The position numbers and the translations under genes were made by a program. Under the pieces are notes generated by a model that saw only the letters and a list, made by a program, of their open reading frames with translations, did not search any database and had not been told where the DNA came from. 64,000 nt of DNA from Campylobacter porcelli (GTDB taxonomy: Bacteria; Campylobacterota; Campylobacteria; Campylobacterales; Campylobacteraceae): assembly GCF_002139855.1 (NCBI RefSeq), contig NZ_CP018789.1, positions 682,001-746,000 of the forward strand, written 5' to 3'. Below, piece by piece: positions 37,894-47,581 of this stretch (positions are counted from its first letter, which is position 1; the number at the start of each line of letters is the position of its first letter).

Positions 37894-38337
37894 CTAATCC
37901 AAACTCAAATCCCAGAAAAACTCTATCCAATCATCAGCTTCTCTAATACTAAAATTTGGTATTATAAGGGCTTTTGGCTTATAAAATATAGTTGCTATGC
38001 AAAGTTGTAAATTTGGATATAGCTTATTAATCTCTTTTTTGATAGCTACCAAAGTCTCGCCACTATCTACAATATCATCAGTGATTAAAACTTTTTTAAA
38101 TTTGCTTAAATCTGGAATATTGTATATTTCAATAGTATCTAGCTTTTTGGTTTTTTCATAATGAATGGAATTTAAGCTAAAACAATCTCTAATATCTAGC
38201 CCATTTGCTAAAAAATGAGCTAGAGTAAGTCCGCCTCTAGCTATACCTAAGATCGCATCTGGATTAAAATCACTTTTGATTTTTTTAGCTAGTATTTTAA
38301 CATCTTGCTCAAATGAGCTAAAACTATAATACTTCAC
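37894..38337 (-). CDS. Purine phosphoribosyltransferase (type I PRTase)
   Basis: Transfers ribose-5-phosphate from PRPP to a purine base. The 147-residue protein carries the PRPP signature VLITDDIVDSGET and an upstream GIARGGLTLA loop; length and layout are close to xanthine-guanine or hypoxanthine phosphoribosyltransferases. The base specificity cannot be assigned. Its start lies 2 bases after the NCS2 purine permease stop, giving a transport-plus-salvage pair, and mqnE lies one gene further upstream. Confidence 0.9.
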   Translation of the reverse strand: MKYYSFSSFEQDVKILAKKIKSDFNPDAILGIARGGLTLAHFLANGLDIRDCFSLNSIHYEKTKKLDTIEIYNIPDLSKFKKVLITDDIVDSGETLVAIKKEINKLYPNLQLCIATIFYKPKALIIPNFSIREADDWIEFFWDLSLD

Positions 38338-38339
38338 CT

Positions 38340-39662
38340 TTAGCCTCCAATTATGGATTGAAATAGATCTGGCATAGAGCTAGCAGCAAAGGCAAATAGA
38401 CTAATCACAGCTAGAGTAATCACGCCTAAATTTAGATCTTCCCATCTTCTTAATGCTAGTTTGACAATAAAATATGAGATAAATCCAACGCTTAATCCAA
38501 TGGTAATAGAGTAGGTAAGTGGCATTAAAATTACGGTTAAAAATGTAGATACGCAAATAGCTGGGTCTGTGTAGTTAATCTTGCCAAGTTCGCTAAACAT
38601 CAAAATCCCCACCATCACAAGCACTGGATATATCGCATTAGCAGGAATGGCGCCAAATAGCGGCAAGAAAAATAGGGTAAAGATAAAGAAAATTCCGATA
38701 AATACAGCCGTAAGCCCTGTTCTACCACCAGCTTCTACCCCACTTGCGCTCTCAGCAAATGCAGTTACAGTGCTAGTTCCTATAGTGGCTCCAGCCATAC
38801 TAGCAATAGCATCACTTTCTAAATTTCTAGCTAGTTTTTTCTCTCCTTCAGAGCTACTAAATAGATTAGCCCTATTTCCAACCCCAGTAAGAGTGCCAAT
38901 ACTATCAAATAGATGAGTTACAAATAGGGTTAAAACAGCTGGAAGTAGTGAAATTTGAAGTGCTGAAAATATATCAAGCTCACCAAAAATAGGAGCAATG
39001 CTAACTGGCATTGACACTATGCTTTGTGGAATTTCATAAATTCCAAATACCCAAGCAGTTATTGAAGTAATAGCAATAGCTAGCACAAATCCACCACGAA
39101 TTTTCAAAGCCCAAAATATAATCATAAGTATAACGCCTATTAATCCGATTAAAACCTTAGGATCTGCTACATTGCCTATTGCTACTTTGGTTGCTGGGCT
39201 TGAGACTATAAGCCCCATTTGCGATAAGCCAATAAAGCATATAAAAGCACCAATACCAGCACTTATAGCACACCTTAAATCTAGTGGGATATTTTTGATA
39301 ATCCAAAGGCGAAAATTAGTAAAACTTAAAATAGTAAATACCGCAGAGCTAATAAATATAGCCCCAAGTGCGGTTTGCCATGGAATTTGCATACCAATTA
39401 CCATACTATAGGTAAAATAGGCATTTAATCCCATTCCAGTGCTTAGTGCTACTGGAGTGTTTGCCCATAGGCCATTAAATATAGTAGCAATAATTGTAAT
39501 AAGAGCAGTGGCTACTAGCAAAGCCTCTTTTGGCATACCAGCATCACTTAGTATCAAAGCATTAACGGGGACAATGTATAACATAGCCAAAAATGTCGTA
39601 AGAGCCGCATTCAACTCAGTTTTTATGGTTGTGCCATTTTGTTTTAGTTTAAATATATCCAT
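38340..39662 (-). CDS. NCS2-family purine permease (AzgA/PbuG-like)
   Basis: Proton-coupled uptake of purine bases such as adenine, guanine or hypoxanthine. The 440-residue protein has about twelve to fourteen hydrophobic segments and the AzgA/PbuG landmarks: LTTFLAMLYIVPVNALILSDAG near the start, GMGLNAYFTYS, GIGAFICFIGL, and FDSIGTLTGVGN with ESASGVEAGGRTG. It lies 9 bases after mqnE and 2 before the phosphoribosyltransferase gene. Confidence 0.93.
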   Translation of the reverse strand: MDIFKLKQNGTTIKTELNAALTTFLAMLYIVPVNALILSDAGMPKEALLVATALITIIATIFNGLWANTPVALSTGMGLNAYFTYSMVIGMQIPWQTALGAIFISSAVFTILSFTNFRLWIIKNIPLDLRCAISAGIGAFICFIGLSQMGLIVSSPATKVAIGNVADPKVLIGLIGVILMIIFWALKIRGGFVLAIAITSITAWVFGIYEIPQSIVSMPVSIAPIFGELDIFSALQISLLPAVLTLFVTHLFDSIGTLTGVGNRANLFSSSEGEKKLARNLESDAIASMAGATIGTSTVTAFAESASGVEAGGRTGLTAVFIGIFFIFTLFFLPLFGAIPANAIYPVLVMVGILMFSELGKINYTDPAICVSTFLTVILMPLTYSITIGLSVGFISYFIVKLALRRWEDLNLGVITLAVISLFAFAASSMPDLFQSIIGG

Positions 39663-39671
39663 AAGATTTTC

Positions 39672-40757
39672 CTAATTATATATTTTAAGTTCATTATATA
39701 GACTATCTCTTTCTACGGGTATAAAACCGCTTGTTTGGATAAGTTCTATAAATTCTTTTTGACTTTTGCCATTTTTGCTAGCTGCTCCAGCACTACTTTG
39801 AATACTTTCATTTTCTATAGTGCCATCTAAATCATCAGCACCAAATTCTTGTGCTATTAGAGCTAAATTCAGAGTAGAAGTAGCCCAATAAGCCTTAATA
39901 TGGTTGATATTATCAAGTAAAATTCTGCTAATTGCCATTGTCTTTAATATCTCAACCGAGCCTAAAAATGGGATATTTTTAAGATAATTATTATCCCTTT
40001 GATAGACTAGCGGGATAAAAGCATTAAAGCCGCCACCATTATTTAACGCAAGTGAGCGATCTTGCAGTGAGCGAATTCTAAGAATATGATCTATCCTATG
40101 TTCTTTACTCTCTATATGACCAAAGAGCATTGTAGCGTTGCTTTGGCGACCTTTTTGGTGCCAAAGGGAGTGGATTTTAAGCCAGTTATCGCTACTTACT
40201 TTGCCTTTACAAATCTCAGATCTAATCCCCTCATCAAAGATCTCAGCCCCACCTCCTGGCATACTATCTACTCCATACTCAATCATCTTTTCTATCACTT
40301 CTTCATAGCTTAGATTATGTTTCCTATGGAGATAATCCACTTCAGCTGCCGTGAGTGCTTTTATATGTAAATTTGGATATTTATCTTTTATCATTTTAAA
40401 TATCTTTAAATACCATTGCCACGATACATTTGGATTGTGAGCTGAGACTATGTGTATCTCTTTTGCTCCATTTAAGACGCTTCTATCCACTGCTTGTATA
40501 ATCTTCTCATAGCTCATTGTATAGCTCTTCTCAGCATTTTGACGATGAGATGAGAAGGCACAGAATTTACACACATCAGCACATAAATTTGTCGGATTTA
40601 TATGGCGATTGATATTAAAATATACCTTTTTACCATTTTTTGTCTCTCGTATTTTGTTGGCATATTTACCAAGGGTAAATAGCTCCAAATCATAAAGCTT
40701 AATAGCATCGTCAAATTCTAATCTTTGACCTGTTTTTAGTTTTTCTATTAAATTCAT
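39672..40757 (-). CDS. mqnE: Aminodeoxyfutalosine synthase
   Basis: Radical SAM enzyme that joins the chorismate-derived enolpyruvyl benzoate with SAM to make aminofutalosine, early in menaquinone synthesis. The start chosen is the ATG at 40757, with GAG six bases upstream, rather than the TTG two codons earlier. The 361-residue product has CADVCKFC (C59, C63, C66), EIHIVSAHNP and SMPGGGAEIFDEG, typical of MqnE. It appears to head a six-gene minus-strand operon: NCS2 permease, PRTase, MFS, GT-C-like and pseudopilin. Confidence 0.95.
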   Translation of the reverse strand: MNLIEKLKTGQRLEFDDAIKLYDLELFTLGKYANKIRETKNGKKVYFNINRHINPTNLCADVCKFCAFSSHRQNAEKSYTMSYEKIIQAVDRSVLNGAKEIHIVSAHNPNVSWQWYLKIFKMIKDKYPNLHIKALTAAEVDYLHRKHNLSYEEVIEKMIEYGVDSMPGGGAEIFDEGIRSEICKGKVSSDNWLKIHSLWHQKGRQSNATMLFGHIESKEHRIDHILRIRSLQDRSLALNNGGGFNAFIPLVYQRDNNYLKNIPFLGSVEILKTMAISRILLDNINHIKAYWATSTLNLALIAQEFGADDLDGTIENESIQSSAGAASKNGKSQKEFIELIQTSGFIPVERDSLYNELKIYN

Positions 40758-40787
40758 AATCAACTCTACTTAAAAAATGAAACTTAA

Positions 40788-40793
40788 ATTATA
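40788..40793 (-). promoter_or_regulatory. -10 box for the mqnE operon
   Basis: TATAAT on the minus strand in the gap between ftsI and mqnE, about 30 bases before the mqnE ATG. Confidence 0.55.
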
Positions 40794-40832
40794 TGCTAAA
40801 GAGACTTAAAAAGCTTTTATTTATGGTAAATT

Positions 40833-42650
40833 TTAGTCTAATATCACATTTGTCTCTTTGCTTTTTGTATTCTTTATCTCCACTTTAGCTGGTGTTAAAT
40901 AACCATTTTCTACCATTAATTCAACTGTGGAGCGAAATATTGGCAATGCACTCCATGATGCGTAATAGTATGGATATGGTCTCATAGGCTCACGCACTAG
41001 CACCCCAATGGTATATTCTTTGCCATTAGCATCACGCACAAAGCCAAAGAAATTAGCATTATATCTCTTATCACTATATCCGCCACTTGCTGCTATATGA
41101 GCGGTGCCAGTTTTACCACCTATTATAAGACCTGGAATTTGCGTTTTTCTAGCGGTGCCATTTGGACTTTCTACTACTTTTACTAGGATATCTTTCATCT
41201 TTTGAGCGCTCTCTTTGGGTAAGACTTGGGTTTGCTCTTGCTCTTTATATTTGTATGCTTTGGAGTCTTTTTCTAGGTGATTTACTATGCGTGGAGTTAT
41301 CATTATACCATCATTTGTGATGGCGTTATAAGCGGTTAAAAGCTGCATAAATGTAGCTTGAACGCCATAGCCATAGCTTAAAGTGGATTTATATACTTTA
41401 TTTTTTAATTTTGATATAGATGGCATAATGCCTACTTGCTCGTAGCTTAAATCTATCCCTGTTTTTCTAGAAAAACCAAAATCCAAAAGTCCATTATATA
41501 GCTCAAATTCATTTAATCTATCTACGATTTGTATCATACCGACATTAGAAGATTCTACTATAATATCTTGAGCGCTTAGCTTATCATTTTTATGACTATC
41601 AGTGATAACTCTTTTGCCTAGTTTATACTTACCGCCATATACATCTATTATCTCTAATGGATCTATTTTACCAGCTTTTAAGAGCAGGGCAAAGATAAAT
41701 GGCTTCATAACAGAACCCATCTCATATGCATATTCGCTTGCGGTTGAATTTAGTGCTTGGTAATCTTTTTTAGTTATATTTGATGGGTTGTATCTTGAGG
41801 TGGATACTAGAGATATTATAGCTCCAGTTTTAGCATCCATCACCCCTATAATTACCTCTTTTGCTATTAGCTCATTCATTTTTGCAGTTGCCATTTTTTC
41901 TAAGATTTTTTGGAGTTTTAAAGGGATATTTAGCACGACATTATAGCCATCAATGCGGCGTGAGAGCTCTGCGTCTTTGCTTAATATAATTGTATTTGCT
42001 AAATCCCTTGGACCTTTGGTTAGCTCATCTTGAGTAGAAGAGAGTAGGTTGTCATATATTTTTTCAATACCTTTTACCCCTTCAACCTTGGTAATCCCAT
42101 CAATCTCTATCTTTTTTATATAGCCAATAGTTGGAGTTAGAGCATCACTTGCCATATATAGCCTTTTCTCTCCGCTTTCTACTATACTCATTCCTTGAGT
42201 GGAGACTATACCTGTTTTTGGATCTTGATATGCGATAAAAACTTTGCTTCTATATAGCTTTCTAGCTAACTCTTTTAGATATGCAGCACCCTTAGCGTCA
42301 ATCTCATATGAGAGGGTAACTAACCCCTTTTTGGCTAAGATTTTTCGAATTTTTTTAGGATCATCGCCACTATATAGAGTATATAGCTTTATAAATAGCT
42401 CTTTTTTATTTGGATCGATATTTCTAGTATCAACCATAGCTTTAAATAGCTTTTGGCTACTTGCTAGGTTAAATCCATCTTGGCTTAAGATAGATCCACG
42501 CATTGCACTTGTGTAGTCGCTACTTTGGAGTTTTGGAAGTCTTCTTTCTATACTGGAGCGATAAAATATAACCGTTAAAAATATAAAAATACCAAGTATT
42601 ATTAATACAAATACTATATAAACCTTACTTTGGCTACTATTTTGATTCAT
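40833..42650 (-). CDS. ftsI: Penicillin-binding protein, septal transpeptidase type (FtsI/PbpB)
   Basis: Class B PBP that cross-links septal peptidoglycan. The 605-residue protein has one N-terminal membrane helix (about 10-30), a PBP dimerisation domain, and the transpeptidase domain with the three active-site motifs SVMK, SSN and KTGT. A short basic tail follows. Called pbpB in C. jejuni, where it also sits next to fliE. The start overlaps the fliE stop (TAATG), so it is probably transcribed with the flgB-flgC-fliE genes as well as from elsewhere. Confidence 0.94.
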   Translation of the reverse strand: MNQNSSQSKVYIVFVLIILGIFIFLTVIFYRSSIERRLPKLQSSDYTSAMRGSILSQDGFNLASSQKLFKAMVDTRNIDPNKKELFIKLYTLYSGDDPKKIRKILAKKGLVTLSYEIDAKGAAYLKELARKLYRSKVFIAYQDPKTGIVSTQGMSIVESGEKRLYMASDALTPTIGYIKKIEIDGITKVEGVKGIEKIYDNLLSSTQDELTKGPRDLANTIILSKDAELSRRIDGYNVVLNIPLKLQKILEKMATAKMNELIAKEVIIGVMDAKTGAIISLVSTSRYNPSNITKKDYQALNSTASEYAYEMGSVMKPFIFALLLKAGKIDPLEIIDVYGGKYKLGKRVITDSHKNDKLSAQDIIVESSNVGMIQIVDRLNEFELYNGLLDFGFSRKTGIDLSYEQVGIMPSISKLKNKVYKSTLSYGYGVQATFMQLLTAYNAITNDGIMITPRIVNHLEKDSKAYKYKEQEQTQVLPKESAQKMKDILVKVVESPNGTARKTQIPGLIIGGKTGTAHIAASGGYSDKRYNANFFGFVRDANGKEYTIGVLVREPMRPYPYYYASWSALPIFRSTVELMVENGYLTPAKVEIKNTKSKETNVILD

Positions 42651-42940
42651 TATAGCTGTGTTCTTGCTATCTCTTTATATGCACTTATAGCTTTATTTCT
42701 AACCTCTAGCATTAATTTCATACTAGTCTCTGCTTTGCCGATTGCTATTGCTGCTTGGTGGAGATCCTTTACCTCTCCTGTGGCTAGATCAGCTACAGCT
42801 TTATCAGCTTTTTGCTGGACATCATTTAACTCGCCTAGAGTTTTATTTAATATATCAGAAAAGCTTTGGTCTGTTAAATTTGTATTTTTACTATTTTTTT
42901 GCTCTATTTGGTTTAAATTTGATATGTTATTAATATTCAT
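42650..42940 (-). CDS. fliE: Flagellar hook-basal body protein FliE
   Basis: Small adapter between the MS ring and the proximal rod. The 96-residue protein has the FliE pattern: a disordered N-terminus, SFSDILNKTLGELNDVQQKAD, VKDLHQAAIAIGKAETSMKLMLEVRNKAISAY in two pieces, and the C-terminal helix used in rod polymerisation. It lies 5 bases after flgC, following flgB. Confidence 0.94.
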   Translation of the reverse strand: MNINNISNLNQIEQKNSKNTNLTDQSFSDILNKTLGELNDVQQKADKAVADLATGEVKDLHQAAIAIGKAETSMKLMLEVRNKAISAYKEIARTQL

Positions 42941-42945
42941 CTAAA

Positions 42946-43440
42946 TTATCCTTTCATCATATCAATTGCACTTGTTGCGATTGCTTTTGCGCTTTGGAAT
43001 GCCGATACATTAGCTTGATATGCTCTTGTGGCTTCTATTAAATCTGCCATCTCAATTACTGGATTTATATTTGGTAGCATTACATAGCCCTTATCATTAG
43101 CATCTGGGTGAGTAGGGTCAAATTTTATTTTAAAATCCTTATCATCACGGACAATCTTATCTACTATCACAGTTGAGATCGCAGGTTTTGGAAATCTTGG
43201 TGCATCTATATCATCTAATGGATTTTCGTTTTCTAAAAAATCATTTTTAGCATTTATTTGATTATTTAACTCTTTGTCAAATTCAATCTCTTTAAATACA
43301 ACTTCTTTGCGACGATATGGACCACCTTCAGCTGTTCTTGTGGTGTGAGCGTTAGCGATATTTGAGCTAATTACGCTCATTCTAAATCGTTGAGCACTAA
43401 GACCATATCCGCTAATATCAAAATCACTTAAATATGCCAT
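42946..43440 (-). CDS. flgC: Flagellar basal-body rod protein FlgC
   Basis: Proximal rod subunit, exported by the flagellar type III system. The start chosen is the ATG at 43440, with AGGA six bases upstream, rather than the GTG one codon earlier. The 164-residue product has the N-terminal rod/hook signature SGYGLSAQRFRMSVISSNIAN shortened here to its key part SSNIANAHT, the PYRRKEVVFKE stretch and the C-terminal EATRAYQANVSAFQSAK helix. Confidence 0.95.
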   Translation of the reverse strand: MAYLSDFDISGYGLSAQRFRMSVISSNIANAHTTRTAEGGPYRRKEVVFKEIEFDKELNNQINAKNDFLENENPLDDIDAPRFPKPAISTVIVDKIVRDDKDFKIKFDPTHPDANDKGYVMLPNINPVIEMADLIEATRAYQANVSAFQSAKAIATSAIDMMKG

Positions 43441-43450
43441 CACTTATCCT

Positions 43451-43891
43451 TTAGATTTTTGAGCTTGCGTCTATCACGCTTTTAAATATATCGCCATGCT
43501 TTTTACTAGCTGAATCTAGAGCTTGAATCATTAAAACATTCTTACTCATTTCGCTTGTTTCAATATCCAAGTCCACGGTATTAGCGTCATTTCTAGCCAT
43601 ATGGCCATCTCTTAGATATATGGTTGGTATCTTTGATGATGGAAAATCAATAGCCTCAAAATGTTTATCATTTGTCCTAGCTAACTCTAGCTTTGGCTCG
43701 TTTGCGCCTAGCTTATAGATCTCTTTTCTTTTTTCTATCAAAGCAGTTTCAAAATCAATATCTTTGGCTTTATAAAATGGAGTATCGATGTTTGCGATAT
43801 TACTGGCGATTAGTTGGTTGCGAGTAACCCTACTACTAAGAGCAGAATCAACTAGTTGCTTTGATTTGCTAGTGCTAAAACCTGCATACAT
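43451..43891 (-). CDS. flgB: Flagellar basal-body rod protein FlgB
   Basis: Proximal rod protein at the base of the flagellum. The 146-residue protein has the conserved NQLIASNIANIDTPFYKAKDIDF region (key residues NIANIDTP) and a C-terminal helix. An AAAGGA site precedes the ATG. A sigma-54 promoter (GG-N10-GC) lies 30 bases upstream, overlapping the 3' end of aat, consistent with the middle class of Campylobacter flagellar genes controlled by RpoN and FlgSR. First gene of flgB-flgC-fliE-ftsI. Confidence 0.95.
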   Translation of the reverse strand: MYAGFSTSKSKQLVDSALSSRVTRNQLIASNIANIDTPFYKAKDIDFETALIEKRKEIYKLGANEPKLELARTNDKHFEAIDFPSSKIPTIYLRDGHMARNDANTVDLDIETSEMSKNVLMIQALDSASKKHGDIFKSVIDASSKI

Positions 43892-43922
43892 CTGATATCC
43901 TTTTAAATTTATTAGGCTGATT

Positions 43923-43940
43923 AAGCAAAATTTATTCCAA
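43923..43940 (-). promoter_or_regulatory. Sigma-54 promoter for flgB
   Basis: On the minus strand, TTGGAATAAATTTTGCTT: GG and GC exactly ten bases apart, with the TTGC element favoured by Campylobacter RpoN. The GG element lies inside the aat coding end. RNA would begin about 20 bases before the flgB start. Confidence 0.8.
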
Positions 43941-44594
43941 ATTTGGCTCTAAATCACTAAATTTCTCAAATCCACTAGGTTGATTTGACTTAATATTTAA
44001 AATAGCCAAAAACTCATCTCTAGATATATTCTTTGCTCCTAAAAACTCAAGATGAGGATTCATAACCTGTGCATCAATGATAAAATCATACTTTGATAAA
44101 GCTTTAGCTAGAGTTACCAAGGCAACTTTAGAGGCATTTTTGCCCTTGCTTATCATGCTCTCACCGCAAAAAACCTTACCAAATATCAACCCATAAAGCC
44201 CACCAATAAGCTCATCTTTATAATAGATCTCCACGCTGTGAGCATAGCCAAGATCGTGCATTTTAATATAGCTATCTACGACATTTTGGTCTATCCAAGT
44301 TGGCTCTTTAAGCTCTCTTTGTATTTTGCAAAAATTTATAAAATTTGCAAAATTATAATCAAATTTAACTCTATAATCCCTTAAAAACGCTCTTAAACTC
44401 TTTTGAATTTTAACATTTTGCGGGTAGAATATCGCACGAGGATCGGGGCTATGCCAAAATATCGCTCCATCACAAGGCCAAGGGAATATACCATGCGTAT
44501 AAGCATCAATTAAAATTTCGCTACTTAGATCGCCACCATAAGCTAGTGGCGTATCTTTTGGTGCTTTAGATGGATCTGGAAAGATGGATTTCAT
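43932..44594 (-). CDS. aat: Leucyl/phenylalanyl-tRNA--protein transferase
   Basis: N-end-rule enzyme that adds Leu or Phe to proteins with basic N-termini, marking them for ClpS-ClpAP. The 220-residue protein shows LAYGGDLSSEILIDAYTHGIFPW (key residues GIFPW), WHSPDPRAIF and GLIFGKVFCGESMISK. It overlaps clpA by 4 bases. Clustering of aat, clpA and clpS puts the tagging enzyme, the adaptor and the unfoldase in one unit. Confidence 0.95.
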   Translation of the reverse strand: MKSIFPDPSKAPKDTPLAYGGDLSSEILIDAYTHGIFPWPCDGAIFWHSPDPRAIFYPQNVKIQKSLRAFLRDYRVKFDYNFANFINFCKIQRELKEPTWIDQNVVDSYIKMHDLGYAHSVEIYYKDELIGGLYGLIFGKVFCGESMISKGKNASKVALVTLAKALSKYDFIIDAQVMNPHLEFLGAKNISRDEFLAILNIKSNQPSGFEKFSDLEPNLE

Positions 44595-46675
44595 AGGCTA
44601 TTTTTACTAAATTTAAACTCACCATTATCAAAATCAATGCTAACATCGCCGCCATTTTTTAAATCACCAAAAAGAAGCTCTTTTGATAGCTTGAGATTTA
44701 TATTATCCTTAATGGTGCGTTTGAGATTTCTAGCGCCAAATTCGCTACTATAGCCTAGATTTATAAGCTCATTTATAGCTTTTTTGCTTAGGGAAATTTT
44801 AACTTTTTTAGCTGATATTTCTAGCTCTTTTATCTCTTTTTGGACTATTTTTTCAAGCACTTCGTGGCTTAAAGAGTTGAAATTTATAATCTTATCAATT
44901 CTGTTTCTAAACTCAGCGGTAAAAAATCCCTTCACAGCTCTATCAGTTTTATCGCTATCACTTTTATTAAAGCCCATAATCGGTGCTTCTTTGGTGCCTA
45001 AATTTGAGCTCATTATAATAATTGTGTTTTTAAAATCACTCTTATTTCCGCTCGCATCGCTTAGAGTTGCGTTATCAAAAATTTGTAAAAATATATTTAA
45101 TAGCTCAGGGTGAGCCTTCTCAATCTCATCAAATAAAATCACGCTATATGGGTGCTTTTTTACCATATTTGTAAGCATACCGCCATTTTCAAATCCTATA
45201 TATCCAGGAGGTGCCCCAATGAGCTTAGCTACGGCGTGTTTCTCCATATATTCGCTCATATCAAATCGCTCAAAATGGATATTTAAAGCATTTGCTAACT
45301 CTTTTGCTAACTCAGTTTTACCAACTCCGCTACTTCCTGTAAATAAAAATACCCCAATAGGTCTATTTGGCTCATTTAGCCCTGCGTATGATGTGATTAA
45401 AGCATCATTTAGGCTCTTTATAGCTAGGTCTTGACCAAATATTTTTTGGCTTAGCGTGGTGGTTAAATTTTTTAAAATTTGAGTGTTATCAGAGTTTGTT
45501 TGGATATTAGATAGATTTGCCATTTTAGAGACAATCTCATTTATTTTAGCTTTTGTTACGCTTTTTTTATGCTCGATATTTGTAGCGGCTCCAGCCTCAT
45601 CGATTATATCTATAGCACTATCTGGCAGGAATTTATCACTTAAATATCGTTTAGCCATCTCTATACTTTGAGTTAGAATTTCATCACTATACTTTACGCT
45701 ATGGAATTTCTCATAAGTTGGCCTTAAGCCTTTTAAAATTTCTAAAGTCTCTTCTTTGCTTGGTTCGGCTACATCAATTTTATTAAAACGGCGAAGTAGG
45801 GCTCTATCTTTATTAAAATTCCTAAACTCACTATAAGTAGTCGCACCAATACACCTAATATCCCCATTTGCTAGATGCGGCTTTAGGATATTTGCAGCGT
45901 CTTGACCATTGTCATTGCTACCTGTGTTTAGTATTGTGTGAATTTCATCTATAAAAATTATGTGATTTTTATTCTCTTTTAGGCGGTTTATTATCTCTTT
46001 TAATCTCTCTTCAAATTCACCCCTATATTTGGCTCCAGCTAAAATAGCAAATATATCTAAGCTAAAAATCACACTATCTTTTAATTTAGCTGGGACATTA
46101 CCATCTACTATTCTTTGAGCTATTCCTTGGACTATAGCGGTTTTACCAACTCCTGCTTCGCCTACAAAAATTGGGTTATTTTTCTTATGGCGACATAGGA
46201 TTTGTAGTGCTTTATCAATCTCTTTATCTCTATTTATTACTGGGTCTATTTGATTATTTTTTACTAATTCATTTAAATTTGTGGCTACAGATAGTAGATC
46301 ATTGTCTTCTAAATTTAATCCGTGAAATTCAAATAATTGATATATTTGGGAGTTTTTATCAGCTAAAATTTCATCTAAAAATTCCTCTACTCCAAATCTC
46401 TCTTCTTCAGTGATATTAGAAAATAGTTCGCTAAGTTTATGAGTGAGTATCGGCGGCTTTTTCTCATTAGATTTTGGCGTATCTTTTAGCATATTTATTA
46501 GATCATTTCTAAGTGCTACTACATCGCTTATACCGATATTTTCTAAAAGTTTTATAAATTCCTTATCAAATGTCAATGTGTATAAGATATGCTCTGAGCT
46601 AATATACTCATGAGATTGAGATATGGCTAGGTCATTGGCTTGTTTTATTGACATTGCTAAATTTTGTTCTATCAT
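44591..46675 (-). CDS. clpA: ATP-dependent Clp protease ATP-binding subunit ClpA
   Basis: AAA+ unfoldase that feeds proteins to ClpP. The start chosen is the ATG at 46675, which overlaps the clpS stop (TAATG) and follows AGAGGA; an ATG seven codons upstream would cut into clpS. The 694-residue product has the N-terminal repeat domain that binds ClpS (about 1-140), a first AAA module with GEAGVGKT, and a second with [12 protein letters not shown], the [11 protein letters not shown] Walker B and a C-terminal D2-small domain. There is no ClpB-type middle coiled coil, consistent with ClpA. Confidence 0.95.
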   Translation of the reverse strand: MIEQNLAMSIKQANDLAISQSHEYISSEHILYTLTFDKEFIKLLENIGISDVVALRNDLINMLKDTPKSNEKKPPILTHKLSELFSNITEEERFGVEEFLDEILADKNSQIYQLFEFHGLNLEDNDLLSVATNLNELVKNNQIDPVINRDKEIDKALQILCRHKKNNPIFVGEAGVGKTAIVQGIAQRIVDGNVPAKLKDSVIFSLDIFAILAGAKYRGEFEERLKEIINRLKENKNHIIFIDEIHTILNTGSNDNGQDAANILKPHLANGDIRCIGATTYSEFRNFNKDRALLRRFNKIDVAEPSKEETLEILKGLRPTYEKFHSVKYSDEILTQSIEMAKRYLSDKFLPDSAIDIIDEAGAATNIEHKKSVTKAKINEIVSKMANLSNIQTNSDNTQILKNLTTTLSQKIFGQDLAIKSLNDALITSYAGLNEPNRPIGVFLFTGSSGVGKTELAKELANALNIHFERFDMSEYMEKHAVAKLIGAPPGYIGFENGGMLTNMVKKHPYSVILFDEIEKAHPELLNIFLQIFDNATLSDASGNKSDFKNTIIIMSSNLGTKEAPIMGFNKSDSDKTDRAVKGFFTAEFRNRIDKIINFNSLSHEVLEKIVQKEIKELEISAKKVKISLSKKAINELINLGYSSEFGARNLKRTIKDNINLKLSKELLFGDLKNGGDVSIDFDNGEFKFSKNSL

Positions 46676-46974
46676 TAATCCTCTTTTATAACGCATTTTA
46701 GCGGAAAGCCATTTGCTTTAGCAAGGCTTAGCGTTTGATTTTGTTTGGTTTGTGCGATCTCTTTGGTGTAAATTCCACAGACCGCACTTCCGTTTTTATG
46801 AATTTGCATCATTAAATTTACAGCTTGGCTTAGCTCTTTATTGAAAATTTCGCAAAGCACCATAACTACAAAATCCATAGTGGTAACGTCATCGTTTAAT
46901 AAAATCACCTTAAAAAGAGTTGGTTTAAACTCTTTTAGCTTGGTTTTAGTATTAAGCGTTCTTTTAGTTTGCAT
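46675..46974 (-). CDS. clpS: ATP-dependent Clp protease adaptor ClpS
   Basis: Recognises N-degrons and hands them to ClpA. The 99-residue protein has the family's FKVILLNDDVTTMDFVV segment, the hydrophobic pocket residues around MDFV and MQIHKNG, and GIYTKEIAQTK. It overlaps the upstream thioredoxin-like gene by 11 bases and clpA by one base. Confidence 0.95.
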   Translation of the reverse strand: MQTKRTLNTKTKLKEFKPTLFKVILLNDDVTTMDFVVMVLCEIFNKELSQAVNLMMQIHKNGSAVCGIYTKEIAQTKQNQTLSLAKANGFPLKCVIKED

Positions 46975-47572
46975 TTAAAATCTTATCTATATCTTGGCTA
47001 ATTGTGTTGGTGCTAACCTCTCCTAGGTAGAATTTATTCCCAACTACTGTGCCATCTATATTATCACTTAGACTTTGGTATATTCCATCTTTTAAAACCA
47101 CTTTAAAAGGGATAGAAAGGGCTCTATTGTAGTTAATATCATTTAGAATTTGATCTACAATTTTGCTATTCTCTTTTGAATTTGCTATGAAATAATAGGC
47201 GTTATATTTTTTGCTAAAGTTCTCTAGCACATACTCATCGCTTACATCTTCAAAGTGAATTAGCCCAATTAACATAAATTTATCTGCATTCTTAAGCTGA
47301 AAATCCATAAGGTGTGGGGCTTCTTTTTGACATGGGGCGCAGTATGTACCAAATATATCAAGCATTAGAATTTTATCGCTATCTTTGAGCTTAAATCCAT
47401 TTTCTGTGCGTATTAGCGTGGCTTTAGTGCCAATTATGCTAGTTAGCTCTATCTCATCTGCGGTTTTATACTGCTCTGATTGGCTTGTTTGAGTATTTGA
47501 TTCATCTTTACTACACCCATTAAGTAGCAAAAACGCCGTTAGAAATAGGGTTATAAATTTAATATTTTTCAT
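46964..47572 (-). CDS. Thioredoxin-like lipoprotein (TlpA-type)
   Basis: Predicted periplasmic thiol-disulfide protein attached by lipid. The signal peptide ends in the lipobox LLNGC (C20). The thioredoxin fold carries CAPC in FGTYCAPCQKEAPHL and a later cis-proline-type segment (SIPFKVVL). 202 residues, normal for TlpA-like proteins. C. jejuni has a predicted periplasmic thioredoxin in front of clpS, as I recall. It follows smpB by 9 bases. Confidence 0.9.
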   Translation of the reverse strand: MKNIKFITLFLTAFLLLNGCSKDESNTQTSQSEQYKTADEIELTSIIGTKATLIRTENGFKLKDSDKILMLDIFGTYCAPCQKEAPHLMDFQLKNADKFMLIGLIHFEDVSDEYVLENFSKKYNAYYFIANSKENSKIVDQILNDINYNRALSIPFKVVLKDGIYQSLSDNIDGTVVGNKFYLGEVSTNTISQDIDKILNAN

Positions 47573-47581
47573 ATTTTTCCT

